64,000 bases of DNA from NCBI RefSeq assembly GCF_003323715.1, contig NZ_QOIN01000055.1, forward strand, positions 84,856 through 148,855, written 5' to 3'. The position numbers and the translations under genes are program-made. Within the stretch, counting starts at the first letter, position 1; each line of letters starts with the position of its first letter. The notes beneath the pieces were generated by a model. The model searched no databases, was not told the origin of the DNA, and saw only the letters and a program-made list of their open reading frames with translations. Shown here in pieces: positions 16,580-24,756 of this stretch. This DNA is from Streptomyces diacarni. GTDB taxonomy: Bacteria > Actinomycetota > Actinomycetes > Streptomycetales > Streptomycetaceae.

Positions 16580-17683
16580 ATGCAGACGGAGCTGAGCACC
16601 CAGCTGGGAGCAGAGCACGCACTCTTCGGGTTCACGCCCTTCCCCGCCGTGGCCGCCGCGCTCACCCGCGCGGGCGGCTTCGGCGTGCTCGGCGCCGTGC
16701 GGTACGGCGCCGCCGACGACCTCAGACGCGATCTCGACTGGATGGCGGCGCACACCGGCGGGCTGCCGTGGGGGCTCGATGTCGTGATGCCGGCCAAGAA
16801 GGTCGAGTCGGTCACCGAGGCGGACGTCGAGGCCATGATCCCCGAGGAGCACCGCCAGTACGTGCGCAAGGTCTTGGACAGGTACGACGTCCCCGACCTG
16901 CCGGACGGCCAAGACGGCGGCTGGCGCATCACCGGATGGATGGAGGAGGTCGCGCGCAGCCAGCTCGACGTCGCCTTCGACTATCCCGTCAAACTCCTGG
17001 CCAACGCGCTCGGTTCGCCGCCGCCCGACGTGATCGAGCGGGCCCACCGGCACGACATCCCCGTCGCCGCTCTCGCCGGCAGCCCCCGGCACGCCGAGCG
17101 GCACAAGGAAGCGGGCATCGACATCATCGTCGCGCAAGGCTATGAGGCCGGCGGGCACACCGGGGAGATCGCCACCATGGTGCTCACCCCCGAGGTCGTC
17201 CGCGCCGTCGCCCCCCTCCCCGTGCTCGCCGCAGGCGGCATCGGCAGCGGCGAGCAGGTGGCCGCGGCCCTCGCGCTGGGTGCCCAGGGCGCCTGGCTGG
17301 GTTCCGTGTGGCTGACCACCACCGAGGCCGACCTCGGCTCGCGGGCCCTCACGCGCAAGCTGCTGGCCGCCACGGCCGGGGACACGGTGCGCTCCCGGGC
17401 GCTGACGGGCAAGCCGGCGCGGCAGTTGCGGACCGACTGGACGGACGCCTGGGAGCCGGGGGAGGGGCCGGGACCGCTTCCGATGCCGCTACAGGGCCTG
17501 CTGGTGGCGGAGGCCAACTCGCGGATACAGCGGTACGAGGTGGAGCCGCTGCTCGGCACGCCCGTCGGGCAGATCGTCGGGTCCATGAACAGCGAGCGTT
17601 CGGTCCAGGCCGTCGTCGACGACCTGACCCGCGGGTTCGAGGCGGCCGTCGCGAGGCTGGGCGGCATCGCGGGTGCCGGCTGA
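16580..17683 (+). CDS. Nitronate monooxygenase-like FMN protein (NPD family)
   Basis: TIM-barrel flavoprotein of 367 residues. Family signs are FTPFPAVAAALTRAGGFGVLGAV at the N-terminus, YEAGGHTGEIATM with the conserved GGHTG, VLAAGGIGSGEQVAAALALG for FMN phosphate binding, and GAWLGSVWL. The family includes nitronate monooxygenases and members in acyl-CoA and steroid catabolism; this protein does not look especially like the steroid enzyme IpdC. Start ATG 16580; the ribosome-binding site is weak. It follows a palindrome shared with the crotonase promoter and precedes an acyl-CoA ligase on the same strand, so a role in lipid breakdown is likely but the reaction is open. Confidence 0.8.
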   Translation: MQTELSTQLGAEHALFGFTPFPAVAAALTRAGGFGVLGAVRYGAADDLRRDLDWMAAHTGGLPWGLDVVMPAKKVESVTEADVEAMIPEEHRQYVRKVLDRYDVPDLPDGQDGGWRITGWMEEVARSQLDVAFDYPVKLLANALGSPPPDVIERAHRHDIPVAALAGSPRHAERHKEAGIDIIVAQGYEAGGHTGEIATMVLTPEVVRAVAPLPVLAAGGIGSGEQVAAALALGAQGAWLGSVWLTTTEADLGSRALTRKLLAATAGDTVRSRALTGKPARQLRTDWTDAWEPGEGPGPLPMPLQGLLVAEANSRIQRYEVEPLLGTPVGQIVGSMNSERSVQAVVDDLTRGFEAAVARLGGIAGAG

Positions 17684-17697
17684 GGACGGCCCGCGGG

Positions 17698-17736
17698 GGG
17701 CCCACAGGACGGGCCCACAGGACGGGCCCACAGGGC
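17698..17736. repeat. Three tandem 13-bp repeats
   Basis: GGGCCCACAGGAC occurs at 17698-17710 and 17711-17723, and with one change at 17724-17736, between the flavoprotein stop and the ligase start. Each unit contains the palindrome GGGCCC. Function unknown. Confidence 0.7.
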
Positions 17737-17788
17737 GGGGAACGGGGGACAGGGAGACGGAGCGACGCAACCCAGAAGGGAGCCCGAG

Positions 17789-19330
17789 ATGAACGCACCC
17801 AACGGGTTCTGGGCGCAGGCCCAGCAGGACCCGGAGCGTACGGTTCTGATCGCACCGGGCGGTGACTCGTGGTCAGCCGACCGCCTGCGCGCGGAGTGCG
17901 ACAAGCTCACGCACGGCCTGCGGGCGGCGGGCCTCAAGGAGGGCGACGCGTTCGCCACGGTGCTGCCCAACGGCCCGGAGTTCATCGTCGCCTACCTCGC
18001 CGCCACCCAGGCGGGCTTCTACATGGTTCCGGTCAACCACCACCTGGTGGGCCCCGAGATCGCGTGGATCCTCGCCGACTCGGGGGCGAAGGTTCTCCTG
18101 GCGCATCCGCGGTTCGCCGCCGCCGCGACGGCGGCGGCGGACGAGGCCGGATTACCGCCAGGCCGGCGCTACGCCGTGGGCGGCGCCGTCGACGGCTTCC
18201 GCGCCTTCGACGACCTCCTGCGGGATCAGCCGGCGACGCCACCGCAGGAGCGCACCAGCGGCTGGGTCATGAACTACACGTCCGGCACCACGGGCCGCCC
18301 CCGCGGCATCCGCCGCCCGCTCAGCGGCAAGCGGCCCGAGGAGACGTATCTGGGCGGTTTCCTCGGCATCTTCGGGATCCGGCCCTTCGACGGCAACGTG
18401 CACCTCGTCTGCTCGCCGCTCTACCACACGGCGGTCCTCCAGTTCGCCGGCGCGGCGCTGCACATCGGCCACCGGCTGGTGGTGATGGACAAGTGGGAGC
18501 CGGAGGAGATGCTGCGGCTCATCGACCGGCACGGGTGCACACACACCCACATGGTGCCCACCCAGTTCCACCGGCTGCTGGCGCTGCCGGACGCGACCCG
18601 CCGGGCCTACGACGTCTCCTCGATGCGGCACGCCATCCACGGCGCCGCGCCCTGCCCCGACCACGTCAAGCGGGGCATGATCGAGTGGTGGGGCGGCTGC
18701 GTGGAGGAGTACTACGCGGCGAGCGAGGGCGGCGGCGCGTTCGCGACGGCCGAGGACTGGCTGAAGAAGCCCGGAACGGTGGGCAGGGCCTGGCCGATCA
18801 GCGAGCTGGCCGTCTTCGACGACGACGGCAACAGGATCGGCCCGGGCGAACTGGGCACCGTGTACATGAAGATGTCGACCGGCGGGTTCGCGTACCACAA
18901 GGACGAGGACAAGACGCGCAGGAACCGGATCGGCGACTTCTTCACGGTCGGGGACCTGGGCTACCTGGACGAGGACGGCTACCTGTTCCTGCGGGACCGC
19001 AAGATCGACATGATCATCTCGGGCGGGGTGAACATCTACCCGGCCGAGATCGAGGCGGCGCTGCTGACCCATCCCGCCGTCGCGGACGCCGCCGCCTTCG
19101 GTGTGCCGCACGACGACTGGGGCGAGGAGGTGAAGGCGGTCGTCGAGCCCGCCGCCGGGCACGAGGCGGGGGAGCGGCTCGCCGAAGAGATCCTGGCCCA
19201 CTGCGCGGACCGGCTCGCGGGGTACAAACGCCCCAAATCCGTGGACTTCATCGCCGAGATGCCCCGCGACCCGAACGGCAAGCTCTACAAGCGCCGCCTG
19301 CGCGACCCCCACTGGCCGGCCCGCCCCTGA
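17789..19330 (+). CDS. Acyl-CoA synthetase (FadD family)
   Basis: AMP-forming acyl-CoA ligase of 513 residues that activates a carboxylic acid through an acyl-adenylate to the CoA thioester. The P-loop NYTSGTTGRPRGI, the adenine motif EEYYAASEGGG, the hinge DRKIDMIISGGVNIYPAEIE and the C-terminal catalytic Lys region DPNGKLYKRRL are all present. ATG at 17789 follows AGAAGGGAG. It reads in the same direction as the flavoprotein gene 105 bp upstream, with the tandem repeat between. Substrate chain cannot be read from sequence; the context favours a bulky or steroid-like acid. Confidence 0.88.
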   Translation: MNAPNGFWAQAQQDPERTVLIAPGGDSWSADRLRAECDKLTHGLRAAGLKEGDAFATVLPNGPEFIVAYLAATQAGFYMVPVNHHLVGPEIAWILADSGAKVLLAHPRFAAAATAAADEAGLPPGRRYAVGGAVDGFRAFDDLLRDQPATPPQERTSGWVMNYTSGTTGRPRGIRRPLSGKRPEETYLGGFLGIFGIRPFDGNVHLVCSPLYHTAVLQFAGAALHIGHRLVVMDKWEPEEMLRLIDRHGCTHTHMVPTQFHRLLALPDATRRAYDVSSMRHAIHGAAPCPDHVKRGMIEWWGGCVEEYYAASEGGGAFATAEDWLKKPGTVGRAWPISELAVFDDDGNRIGPGELGTVYMKMSTGGFAYHKDEDKTRRNRIGDFFTVGDLGYLDEDGYLFLRDRKIDMIISGGVNIYPAEIEAALLTHPAVADAAAFGVPHDDWGEEVKAVVEPAAGHEAGERLAEEILAHCADRLAGYKRPKSVDFIAEMPRDPNGKLYKRRLRDPHWPARP

Positions 19331-19491
19331 GGCGTCCCGCGGTCCGCCGCGACGAACGATGCGCAAGAGAGACCTCGTGGCCACTTTCCACCCCTTCCTG
19401 TCGCGGCCATGATGATCACGCGTGGTCGCGGGCCACCTGTCCGCGGCGGCGGCGTCATCGGCAATCCACGGCAGGAACAGGAAGAGGTCCT

Positions 19492-20946
19492 ATGCCCGGG
19501 CTCTGGAGCGGGGAAGGCGTACTGCGCCGCAAACCCATCGAGCAGATCGAGGAACCGGAGGGAGGCTCAGGACAGCAGCTCACCCGCACGCTCGGCCTGC
19601 GCCATCTGACGGCGATCGGCGTCGGCGGCATCATCGGCGCCGGCGTCTTCAGCCTGGCGGGCACCGTCGCCAACGGCAAGGCAGGCCCTGCCGTGCTGAT
19701 CTCCTTCCTCATCGCGGGCCTGGCCAGTGCCTGTGCGGCCCTGTCCTACGCGGAGTTCGCCGGCCTGATCCCCAAAGCGGGCTCCGCCTACACCTACGGC
19801 TACGCGGTGCTGGGCGAGCTCGGCGGCTGGTTCATCGGCTGGGATCTGCTGCTGGAGTACACCGCGATCGTCTCCGTGGTGGCCATCGGCATCTCCGGAT
19901 ACTTCTCGTTCCTGATGGAGGAGATGGGCGCCTCACTGCCCTCCTGGATGCTGGGCGCGCCGGGAACGGGCGACGGACACCGGGTCGACCTGTTCGCGGC
20001 GCTGCTGTGCCTGCTGATCGCCTACGCGCTGACCCGCGGCATCAAGAGCGCGGCACGGTTCGAACTGGTCGTCGTGGTCCTGAAGGTCGCCGTCGTCCTG
20101 CTGGTGATCGTCGTCGGCGTCTTCCACATCAAGTCGAGCAACTACGAGCCGTTCTTCCCCTTCGGCCTCTCCGGCGCGTTCACCGGCGCCGCCACCGTCT
20201 TCTTCGCCGTCTTCGGCTACGACGCGATGAGCACGGCGGCCGAGGAGTCGCAGGACGCCCAGAAGCACATGCCGAAGGCGATCATCTACTCGCTGGTCAT
20301 CTCCATGGTGCTGTACGTGGCCGTGTGCCTGGTGCTGACGGGGATGCAGAACTACAAGGACATCGACCCGGACAGCGGCTTCTCCACCGCCTTCAAGTCC
20401 GTGGGTCTCAGCAGCGTCGCCGACATCATCGCCGTCGGCGCCATCATCGGCATCCTCACCGTGATGTTCACCTTCATGCTGGGCGTCACCCGCGTGTGGT
20501 TCTCCATGAGCCGCGACGGACTGCTGCCCAAGTGGTTCGCCAAGACCGACCCGGTGCGCCACGTGCCCGTCCGCGTCACCTGGATCGTGGGCGTCGCCTC
20601 CGCGGTGCTGGCCGGCTTCCTGCCCATCGAGGAGGCAGCGGAGATGACGAACATCGGCATCCTGCTGGCGTTCGTCGTCGTGTGCGTCGCCGTGATCGTC
20701 CTGCGGTACCGGCAGCCCGACCTGCCGCGCAAGTTCAAGGTGCCCGGCATGCCCGTCGTCCCGCTGCTCGGTGTGGTCTTCTCCATCTGGCTGACGACCT
20801 ACCTCTCCTGGCAGACCTGGGTGCGCTTCGGCGTGTGGTTCGCCATCGGGCTCGTCGTGTACTTCGGCTACTCGTACCGCAGGTCCGAGCTGGCCAAGCG
20901 GCCCGGCGGCACCGCGCCGCCGTCCTTCGAGAAGAAGGACTCCTAG
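19492..20946 (+). CDS. APC-superfamily amino acid permease (cationic amino acid transporter-like)
   Basis: Integral membrane transporter of 484 residues with about 12 helices. LGLRHLTAIGVGGIIGAGVF is the helix-1 signature of the APC fold, followed by GPAVLISFLIAGLASACAAL, the loop FAGLIPKAGSAYTYGY and FFAVFGYDAMSTAAEES. These are typical of the CAT/YfnA branch that takes up amino acids. ATG at 19492 follows AGGAAGAGG; a much longer open frame exists upstream but overlaps the ligase in another frame and is rejected. A terminator hairpin follows the stop. Its place among lipid genes looks incidental. Confidence 0.9.
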   Translation: MPGLWSGEGVLRRKPIEQIEEPEGGSGQQLTRTLGLRHLTAIGVGGIIGAGVFSLAGTVANGKAGPAVLISFLIAGLASACAALSYAEFAGLIPKAGSAYTYGYAVLGELGGWFIGWDLLLEYTAIVSVVAIGISGYFSFLMEEMGASLPSWMLGAPGTGDGHRVDLFAALLCLLIAYALTRGIKSAARFELVVVVLKVAVVLLVIVVGVFHIKSSNYEPFFPFGLSGAFTGAATVFFAVFGYDAMSTAAEESQDAQKHMPKAIIYSLVISMVLYVAVCLVLTGMQNYKDIDPDSGFSTAFKSVGLSSVADIIAVGAIIGILTVMFTFMLGVTRVWFSMSRDGLLPKWFAKTDPVRHVPVRVTWIVGVASAVLAGFLPIEEAAEMTNIGILLAFVVVCVAVIVLRYRQPDLPRKFKVPGMPVVPLLGVVFSIWLTTYLSWQTWVRFGVWFAIGLVVYFGYSYRRSELAKRPGGTAPPSFEKKDS

Positions 20947-20976
20947 GGCCTCTCGTCTGGCTCTTGCCGGGCTCGC

Positions 20977-21016
20977 GGGGTCCGGCACGCACTCTCGGTG
21001 ACCGAGACCGGACCCC
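20977..21016. terminator. Bidirectional hairpin between permease and SDR genes
   Basis: Nine-bp outer arms at 20977-20985 and 21008-21016 are perfect complements; inside, a 7-bp stem (20993-20999 with 21001-21007) closes on one base. The two genes converge here, so it can stop transcription from both sides. Confidence 0.7.
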
Positions 21017-21039
21017 GGGGGCGGCGGGGAGTGGCGCCC

Positions 21040-21846
21040 TCAGCCGGCGGCGGGGTCGAGAGGGACGGGCCAGTGGCGGGAGCGCAGCAGCGCTTCGGTG
21101 CCGCCGTCGGCGCACAGGACGGTGCCCACGCAGAACGACGCGGCGGGGGAGAGCAGGAAGCGGACTGCCGCGGTGACCTCCGCGGCCCGCCCCGCGCGGC
21201 CCAGCGGAACCGGGTAGGCGGCCATGCCGTCCGCGGTCAGCGGGTCGGTGCGGCCCGCCGCGGTCATCGGTGTGTCGATGAGCCCGGGCGCCACCGCGTT
21301 GAGCCGGACGCCGCTGCCCGCCCACGCGTGGGTGCCCGCGTGCTCGCGCACGTACCAGGCCAGTGCCGCCTTCGTCGCCGGATAGGTGGCCACGCCGCCC
21401 GCGCGGTCGGCGAGGGCGCGCGCCTCGTCCTCGTCCCCGGCCAGGCACGCCGTCGCCAGCCCCGTCGGCCAGCCGGGCTGGCACGTCGCCGAGTTGGAGG
21501 AGACCAGCACGGCCGCGGGGCCGCGGGACGAGCGCAGGAGCGCGGGCCGCAGCCCCTCCAGGAGCCGTACGGCGCCGAAGTGGTTCACCGAGACCATCAG
21601 CGACCCGGGGCGCCCTGTGGCCGCCGCGAGACCCGCGAAGGGGACGAAGCCGTCGAGGGCACCGTCCGGGAGGAGTTCGCCGATCCGCCGCAGCGCCGCG
21701 CGGCGGCCGTCGTCCGTCGCGAGGTCGGCGGTCACCTCGGCGTGGGCCAGGTCGACTCCGATGACGCGGTGGCCCTCCTCGCACAGTTCGGCGGCGAGTG
21801 CGGCGCCCATGCCGGAGGCGGCGCCGGTGACGACGTAGGTGGACAC
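21040..21846 (-). CDS. Short-chain dehydrogenase/reductase
   Basis: NAD(P)-dependent oxidoreductase of 268 residues. The Rossmann motif TGAASGMG lies near residue 7, acidic D32 after GVD suggests NAD, the catalytic Ser is in VSSNSAT, and the YPATK motif supplies catalytic Tyr and Lys. The long segment between Ser and Tyr is like that of 3-alpha-hydroxysteroid/coniferyl-alcohol dehydrogenase relatives. It lies downstream of the FadD19-like ligase on the same strand and probably belongs to its operon. A hydroxysteroid or similar alcohol as substrate is inference from context. Confidence 0.85.
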   Translation of the reverse strand: MSTYVVTGAASGMGAALAAELCEEGHRVIGVDLAHAEVTADLATDDGRRAALRRIGELLPDGALDGFVPFAGLAAATGRPGSLMVSVNHFGAVRLLEGLRPALLRSSRGPAAVLVSSNSATCQPGWPTGLATACLAGDEDEARALADRAGGVATYPATKAALAWYVREHAGTHAWAGSGVRLNAVAPGLIDTPMTAAGRTDPLTADGMAAYPVPLGRAGRAAEVTAAVRFLLSPAASFCVGTVLCADGGTEALLRSRHWPVPLDPAAG

Positions 21847-21864
21847 GGTTGCGGCCCTCCGGGC

Positions 21865-21972
21865 TCAGGCGACGGGATCGACCAGCGCACACCTGCTGCG
21901 GCCGTAGCCGGCCAGCAGGCACATGCCGCACGGTACGCAGGCCGACCGCACGGTCTCGCCCGCGCGTTCCAC
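21865..21972 (-). CDS. Possible 35-residue Cys-rich small ORF
   Basis: Between the ligase and SDR genes a GTG-started frame encodes 35 residues with CVPCGMC and a further Cys ten residues on (SRC), four cysteines in all. GGAGGCGG lies upstream but about 20 bases away, further than usual, and the frame is an extension of an open frame overlapping the ligase gene. It could be a small metal-binding or redox peptide, or chance. No homologue is recalled. Confidence 0.25.
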   Translation of the reverse strand: MERAGETVRSACVPCGMCLLAGYGRSRCALVDPVA

Positions 21973-22010
21973 CTGCCGGGACGCCGCTTTCCGCCTCCGG
22001 TTCGGGGCGG

Positions 22011-23651
22011 TCAGCGCGTCGCTGACCAGGGGGCCGCCTCCTCGGCCGTGCGCCGGGCCCAGCGGTAGTCGGCCTTGCCGCTGGGGGAGCGCTGGACGAG
22101 GTCGCAGAAGACGACCGTGCGCGGCACCTTGTAGCCCGCCAGCCGCTCGCGCGCGTGCGCGCGCACGGCGTCGCCGGTCAGCGCCGCGGCGCCGGCCCGC
22201 AGCTGGACGACGGCCGCGACGCGGTTGCCCCAGCGCTGGTCGGGGACGCCCGTCACGAGGGCGTCGTAGACGTCGGGGTGCGACTTGAGCGCCTCCTCGA
22301 CCTCCTCGGGGAAGACCTTCTCCCCGCCGGTGTTGATGCACTGCGAGCCGCGCCCCAGGACGGTGACGACACCCGCCTCGTCGACGGTGGCCACGTCGCC
22401 CAGCAGCACCCAGCGGGCGCCGCCGGCCTCGAAGAACGTCTCGGCGCTCTTGGCGGGGTCGTTGTAGTAGCCGAGCGGAACGTGGCCGCGCAGGGCGATG
22501 CGGCCGGTGCCGCCGGGTGGCACCGGCTCGCGGGTGGCCGGATCCACCACCGCGGTGCCGTCGTTGACGGTGAGGCGGAAACCCTTGCCGGGGCCCGAGT
22601 CCGCCGTCGCCGTGCCGTTGAAGCCGGACTCCGAGGAGCCGAAGTTGTTGAGGAGCAGGGCGTGCGGCACCAACCGCGCGAACTGGTCCCTTACCGCCTC
22701 GGAGAGGATCGCGCCGGAGCTGGAGACCGCCAGGAGGGAGGAGCAGTCGGTGCCCCGCAGCGGTCCGGCGAGGGCGTCCACCAGGGGGCGCAGCATCGCG
22801 TCGCCGACCAGGGAGACCGCCGTCACCTTCTCCCGCTCGACGGTGCGCAGCACCTCCTCGGGGGCGAACTTGCGGTGCAGCACCACCTTCTGCGCGTAGT
22901 TGAAGGCGATGAGGAGGGTGAGCGTGGAGGTCCCGTGCATCAGCGGGGGAGTGGGGAAGAAGACCAGGCCCTCGCCGCCCGCCGCCGCCCGCTCGGCCAG
23001 TTCCTCAGGTCGGCCGACGGGCTCCCCTGTGGGCGCCCCGCCGCCCAGCCCGGAGAAGAAGAGGTCCTCGGCCCGCCACATCACACCCTTGGGCATGCCG
23101 GTGGTGCCGCCGGTGTAGATGAGGAACAGGTCGTCGGCCGAGCGCGGTCCGAAGCCCCGCTCGGGTGAACCGGCCGCCAGAGCCTGCGTGTACGGGACGG
23201 GGGCCAGGGGCGGTTCGGGTGCTCCCCGCGGTGCCTCCCCGACACGCACGAGGTGGCGGAGTGTCCGGGTGTGCGCCAGGGCGCCCGCCACCCGTGCGGT
23301 GAACTCGCCGTCGAAGACGAGCGCGACCAGGTCGGCGTCCCGGTAGAGGTAGGCCAGTTCGTCCTCGACGTAGCGGTAGTTCACGTTGACGGGAACAGCA
23401 CGGATCTTGAGGCAGGCCAGCAGGGTCTGCACGTATGGGACACCGTTGTACAGGTGCAGTCCGACGTGGTCGCCCGCGTGGACGCCGCTGTCGGCGAGGT
23501 GGTGCGCGAGGCGGTTGGCCGAACGGTCCAGCTCGGCGTACGTCAGTCTGCGTTCCTCGCCCGTGCCGGGGTGGTCCAGGTGGACCAGCGCCTCGCGCTC
23601 GGGAACGGTGTCGGCGATCGACTCGAACAGGTCGGCAAGGTTGTACTCCAC
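22011..23651 (-). CDS. Acyl-CoA synthetase, FadD19-like
   Basis: AMP-forming acyl-CoA ligase of 546 residues. Shared with mycobacterial FadD19, as I remember that sequence, are NVNYRYVEDELAYL, the P-loop YTGGTTGMPKGVMWRAEDL, VSLVGDAMLRPLVDAL, FGSSESGFNGT, LGRGSQCINTGGEKVFPEEV and SPSGKADYRWA. FadD19 activates C-24-branched sterol side-chain acids. GTG at 23651 is preferred because GGAGGAG lies six bases before it; an ATG 15 bp upstream (23666) would overlap that site. It is divergent from the EchA19-like crotonase, and the shared 250-bp region carries a KstR-type site. Family certain, sterol specificity inferred. Confidence 0.88.
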   Translation of the reverse strand: MEYNLADLFESIADTVPEREALVHLDHPGTGEERRLTYAELDRSANRLAHHLADSGVHAGDHVGLHLYNGVPYVQTLLACLKIRAVPVNVNYRYVEDELAYLYRDADLVALVFDGEFTARVAGALAHTRTLRHLVRVGEAPRGAPEPPLAPVPYTQALAAGSPERGFGPRSADDLFLIYTGGTTGMPKGVMWRAEDLFFSGLGGGAPTGEPVGRPEELAERAAAGGEGLVFFPTPPLMHGTSTLTLLIAFNYAQKVVLHRKFAPEEVLRTVEREKVTAVSLVGDAMLRPLVDALAGPLRGTDCSSLLAVSSSGAILSEAVRDQFARLVPHALLLNNFGSSESGFNGTATADSGPGKGFRLTVNDGTAVVDPATREPVPPGGTGRIALRGHVPLGYYNDPAKSAETFFEAGGARWVLLGDVATVDEAGVVTVLGRGSQCINTGGEKVFPEEVEEALKSHPDVYDALVTGVPDQRWGNRVAAVVQLRAGAAALTGDAVRAHARERLAGYKVPRTVVFCDLVQRSPSGKADYRWARRTAEEAAPWSATR

Positions 23652-23815
23652 GGCGCGCTCCTCCATGCCCGGGCCCCGGCGTACGTGCTCGGATCGGCGT
23701 ACGGCGTTGGTGCGTTCCCCCGCGCGTGGCGTCCGGTGCTGCTCGCGGCACCGTGCGTCCGGCGCTCATCAGAGCACCGGGGCGCGGAGACGGGAAGGGG
23801 CCCGGCACAAGAAAT

Positions 23816-23830
23816 ATGACGGCCTGTCAG
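23816..23830. promoter_or_regulatory. Palindrome of the TGAYGnCnnGTCAG type (second copy)
   Basis: ATGACGG-C-CTGTCAG is an imperfect palindrome followed by AAAACTCTT. It matches the element at 16522-16536 in core and flank. It lies 87 bp before the crotonase start in the divergent promoter region. Confidence 0.45.
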
Positions 23831-23858
23831 AAAACTCTTGAAGTCCGCGCTCCGCTAC

Positions 23859-23872
23859 TGCAACCTGTTCCA
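23859..23872. promoter_or_regulatory. KstR-like operator in the ligase/crotonase divergent region
   Basis: TGCAACCTGTTCCA fits TnnAACnnGTTnnA at every fixed position and sits in a longer near-palindrome (CTG-c-AAC-CT-GTT-c-CAG). It is 45 bp upstream of the EchA19-like start and about 210 bp from the ligase start, so it could control both directions. Confidence 0.6.
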
Positions 23873-23917
23873 GGTCCGCGAGGCCGCGCCTCGGCCCTGG
23901 AGACAGGAGGCCCCACG

Positions 23918-24718
23918 ATGGGCGGCACCGAACATCTGTCCGTGGAGCGGGTGGGGGCCACCCTGGTGCTCACCCTCAACCGCCCCGAAGCCAAGAACGC
24001 CCTCTCCCTGGCCATGCTCGTCGGGCTCTACGACGGCTGGCTCGAAGCCGATGCCGACGACGCCGTACGCTCCGTCGTCCTCACCGGCGCGGGCGGCACC
24101 TTCTGCGCCGGCATGGACCTCAAAGCGCTGGCCGGCGACGGGATGGACGGTCAGCAACACCGCGCCCGCCTGCGCGACGACCCCGACCTGCACTGGAAAG
24201 CCATGCTCCGGCACCACAGGCCGCGCAAACCCGTGATCGCGGCAGTCGAGGGCCACTGCGTGGCAGGCGGCACGGAAATGCTCCAGGGCACCGACATCCG
24301 CGTGGCCGGCGAGAGCGCCGTCTTCGGCCTCTACGAGGTACGCCGCGGACTGTTCCCCCTCGGCGGCTCCACCGTGCGGCTGCCCCGGCAGATCCCGCGC
24401 ACCCACGCCCTGGAGATGCTCCTGACGGGCCGCCCCTACAGCGCCGCCGAAGCCGAACACATCGGCCTGATCGGACGAGTCGTCCCCGACGGGACCGCGC
24501 TGGACGCCGCCCTGGAGACCGCCGAACGCGTCAACGCCTGCGCCCCGCTGGCCGTCGAGGCCGTGAAGGCCTCCGTCCACGAGACGTCGGCCATGACGGA
24601 GGAAGAGGGGCTCGCCGCCGAGTTGGAGCGCGGCTGGCCCCTCTTCGACACCGCCGACGCGCGGGAGGGCGCACGCGCCTTCGCCCAGAAGAGGCAGCCA
24701 CGCTTCAAGCGGGCATGA
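23918..24718 (+). CDS. Enoyl-CoA hydratase/crotonase, EchA19-like
   Basis: Crotonase-fold enzyme of 266 residues expected to hydrate an alpha-beta unsaturated acyl-CoA. Oxyanion-hole segments are GGTFCAGMDLKAL and GHCVAGGTEMLQGTDIRVAG; FGLYEVRRGLFPLGGSTVRL follows and the C-terminus ends ARAFAQKRQPRFKRA. By memory the match to mycobacterial EchA19, a sterol side-chain hydratase, runs the whole length. ATG at 23918 has ACAGGAGG seven bases upstream. It is the first gene of a four-gene operon (hydratase, OB-fold protein, two thiolase-fold proteins). Confidence 0.9.
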   Translation: MGGTEHLSVERVGATLVLTLNRPEAKNALSLAMLVGLYDGWLEADADDAVRSVVLTGAGGTFCAGMDLKALAGDGMDGQQHRARLRDDPDLHWKAMLRHHRPRKPVIAAVEGHCVAGGTEMLQGTDIRVAGESAVFGLYEVRRGLFPLGGSTVRLPRQIPRTHALEMLLTGRPYSAAEAEHIGLIGRVVPDGTALDAALETAERVNACAPLAVEAVKASVHETSAMTEEEGLAAELERGWPLFDTADAREGARAFAQKRQPRFKRA

Positions 24719-24756
24719 CGGCTCCTCTCCCACCCGGCACACCGGAAAGGATCCTC

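Noticed and set aside
16580..17683. Assignment of the flavoprotein as IpdC of steroid ring degradation
   Set aside because: The N-terminal and middle motifs look like another NPD subgroup, and ipdA/ipdB are not present.
17869..19491. A 5' extension of the permease frame by 541 codons
   Set aside because: It overlaps the acyl-CoA ligase in another frame and is Arg-rich; the permease signature begins just after ATG 19492, which has a good ribosome-binding site.
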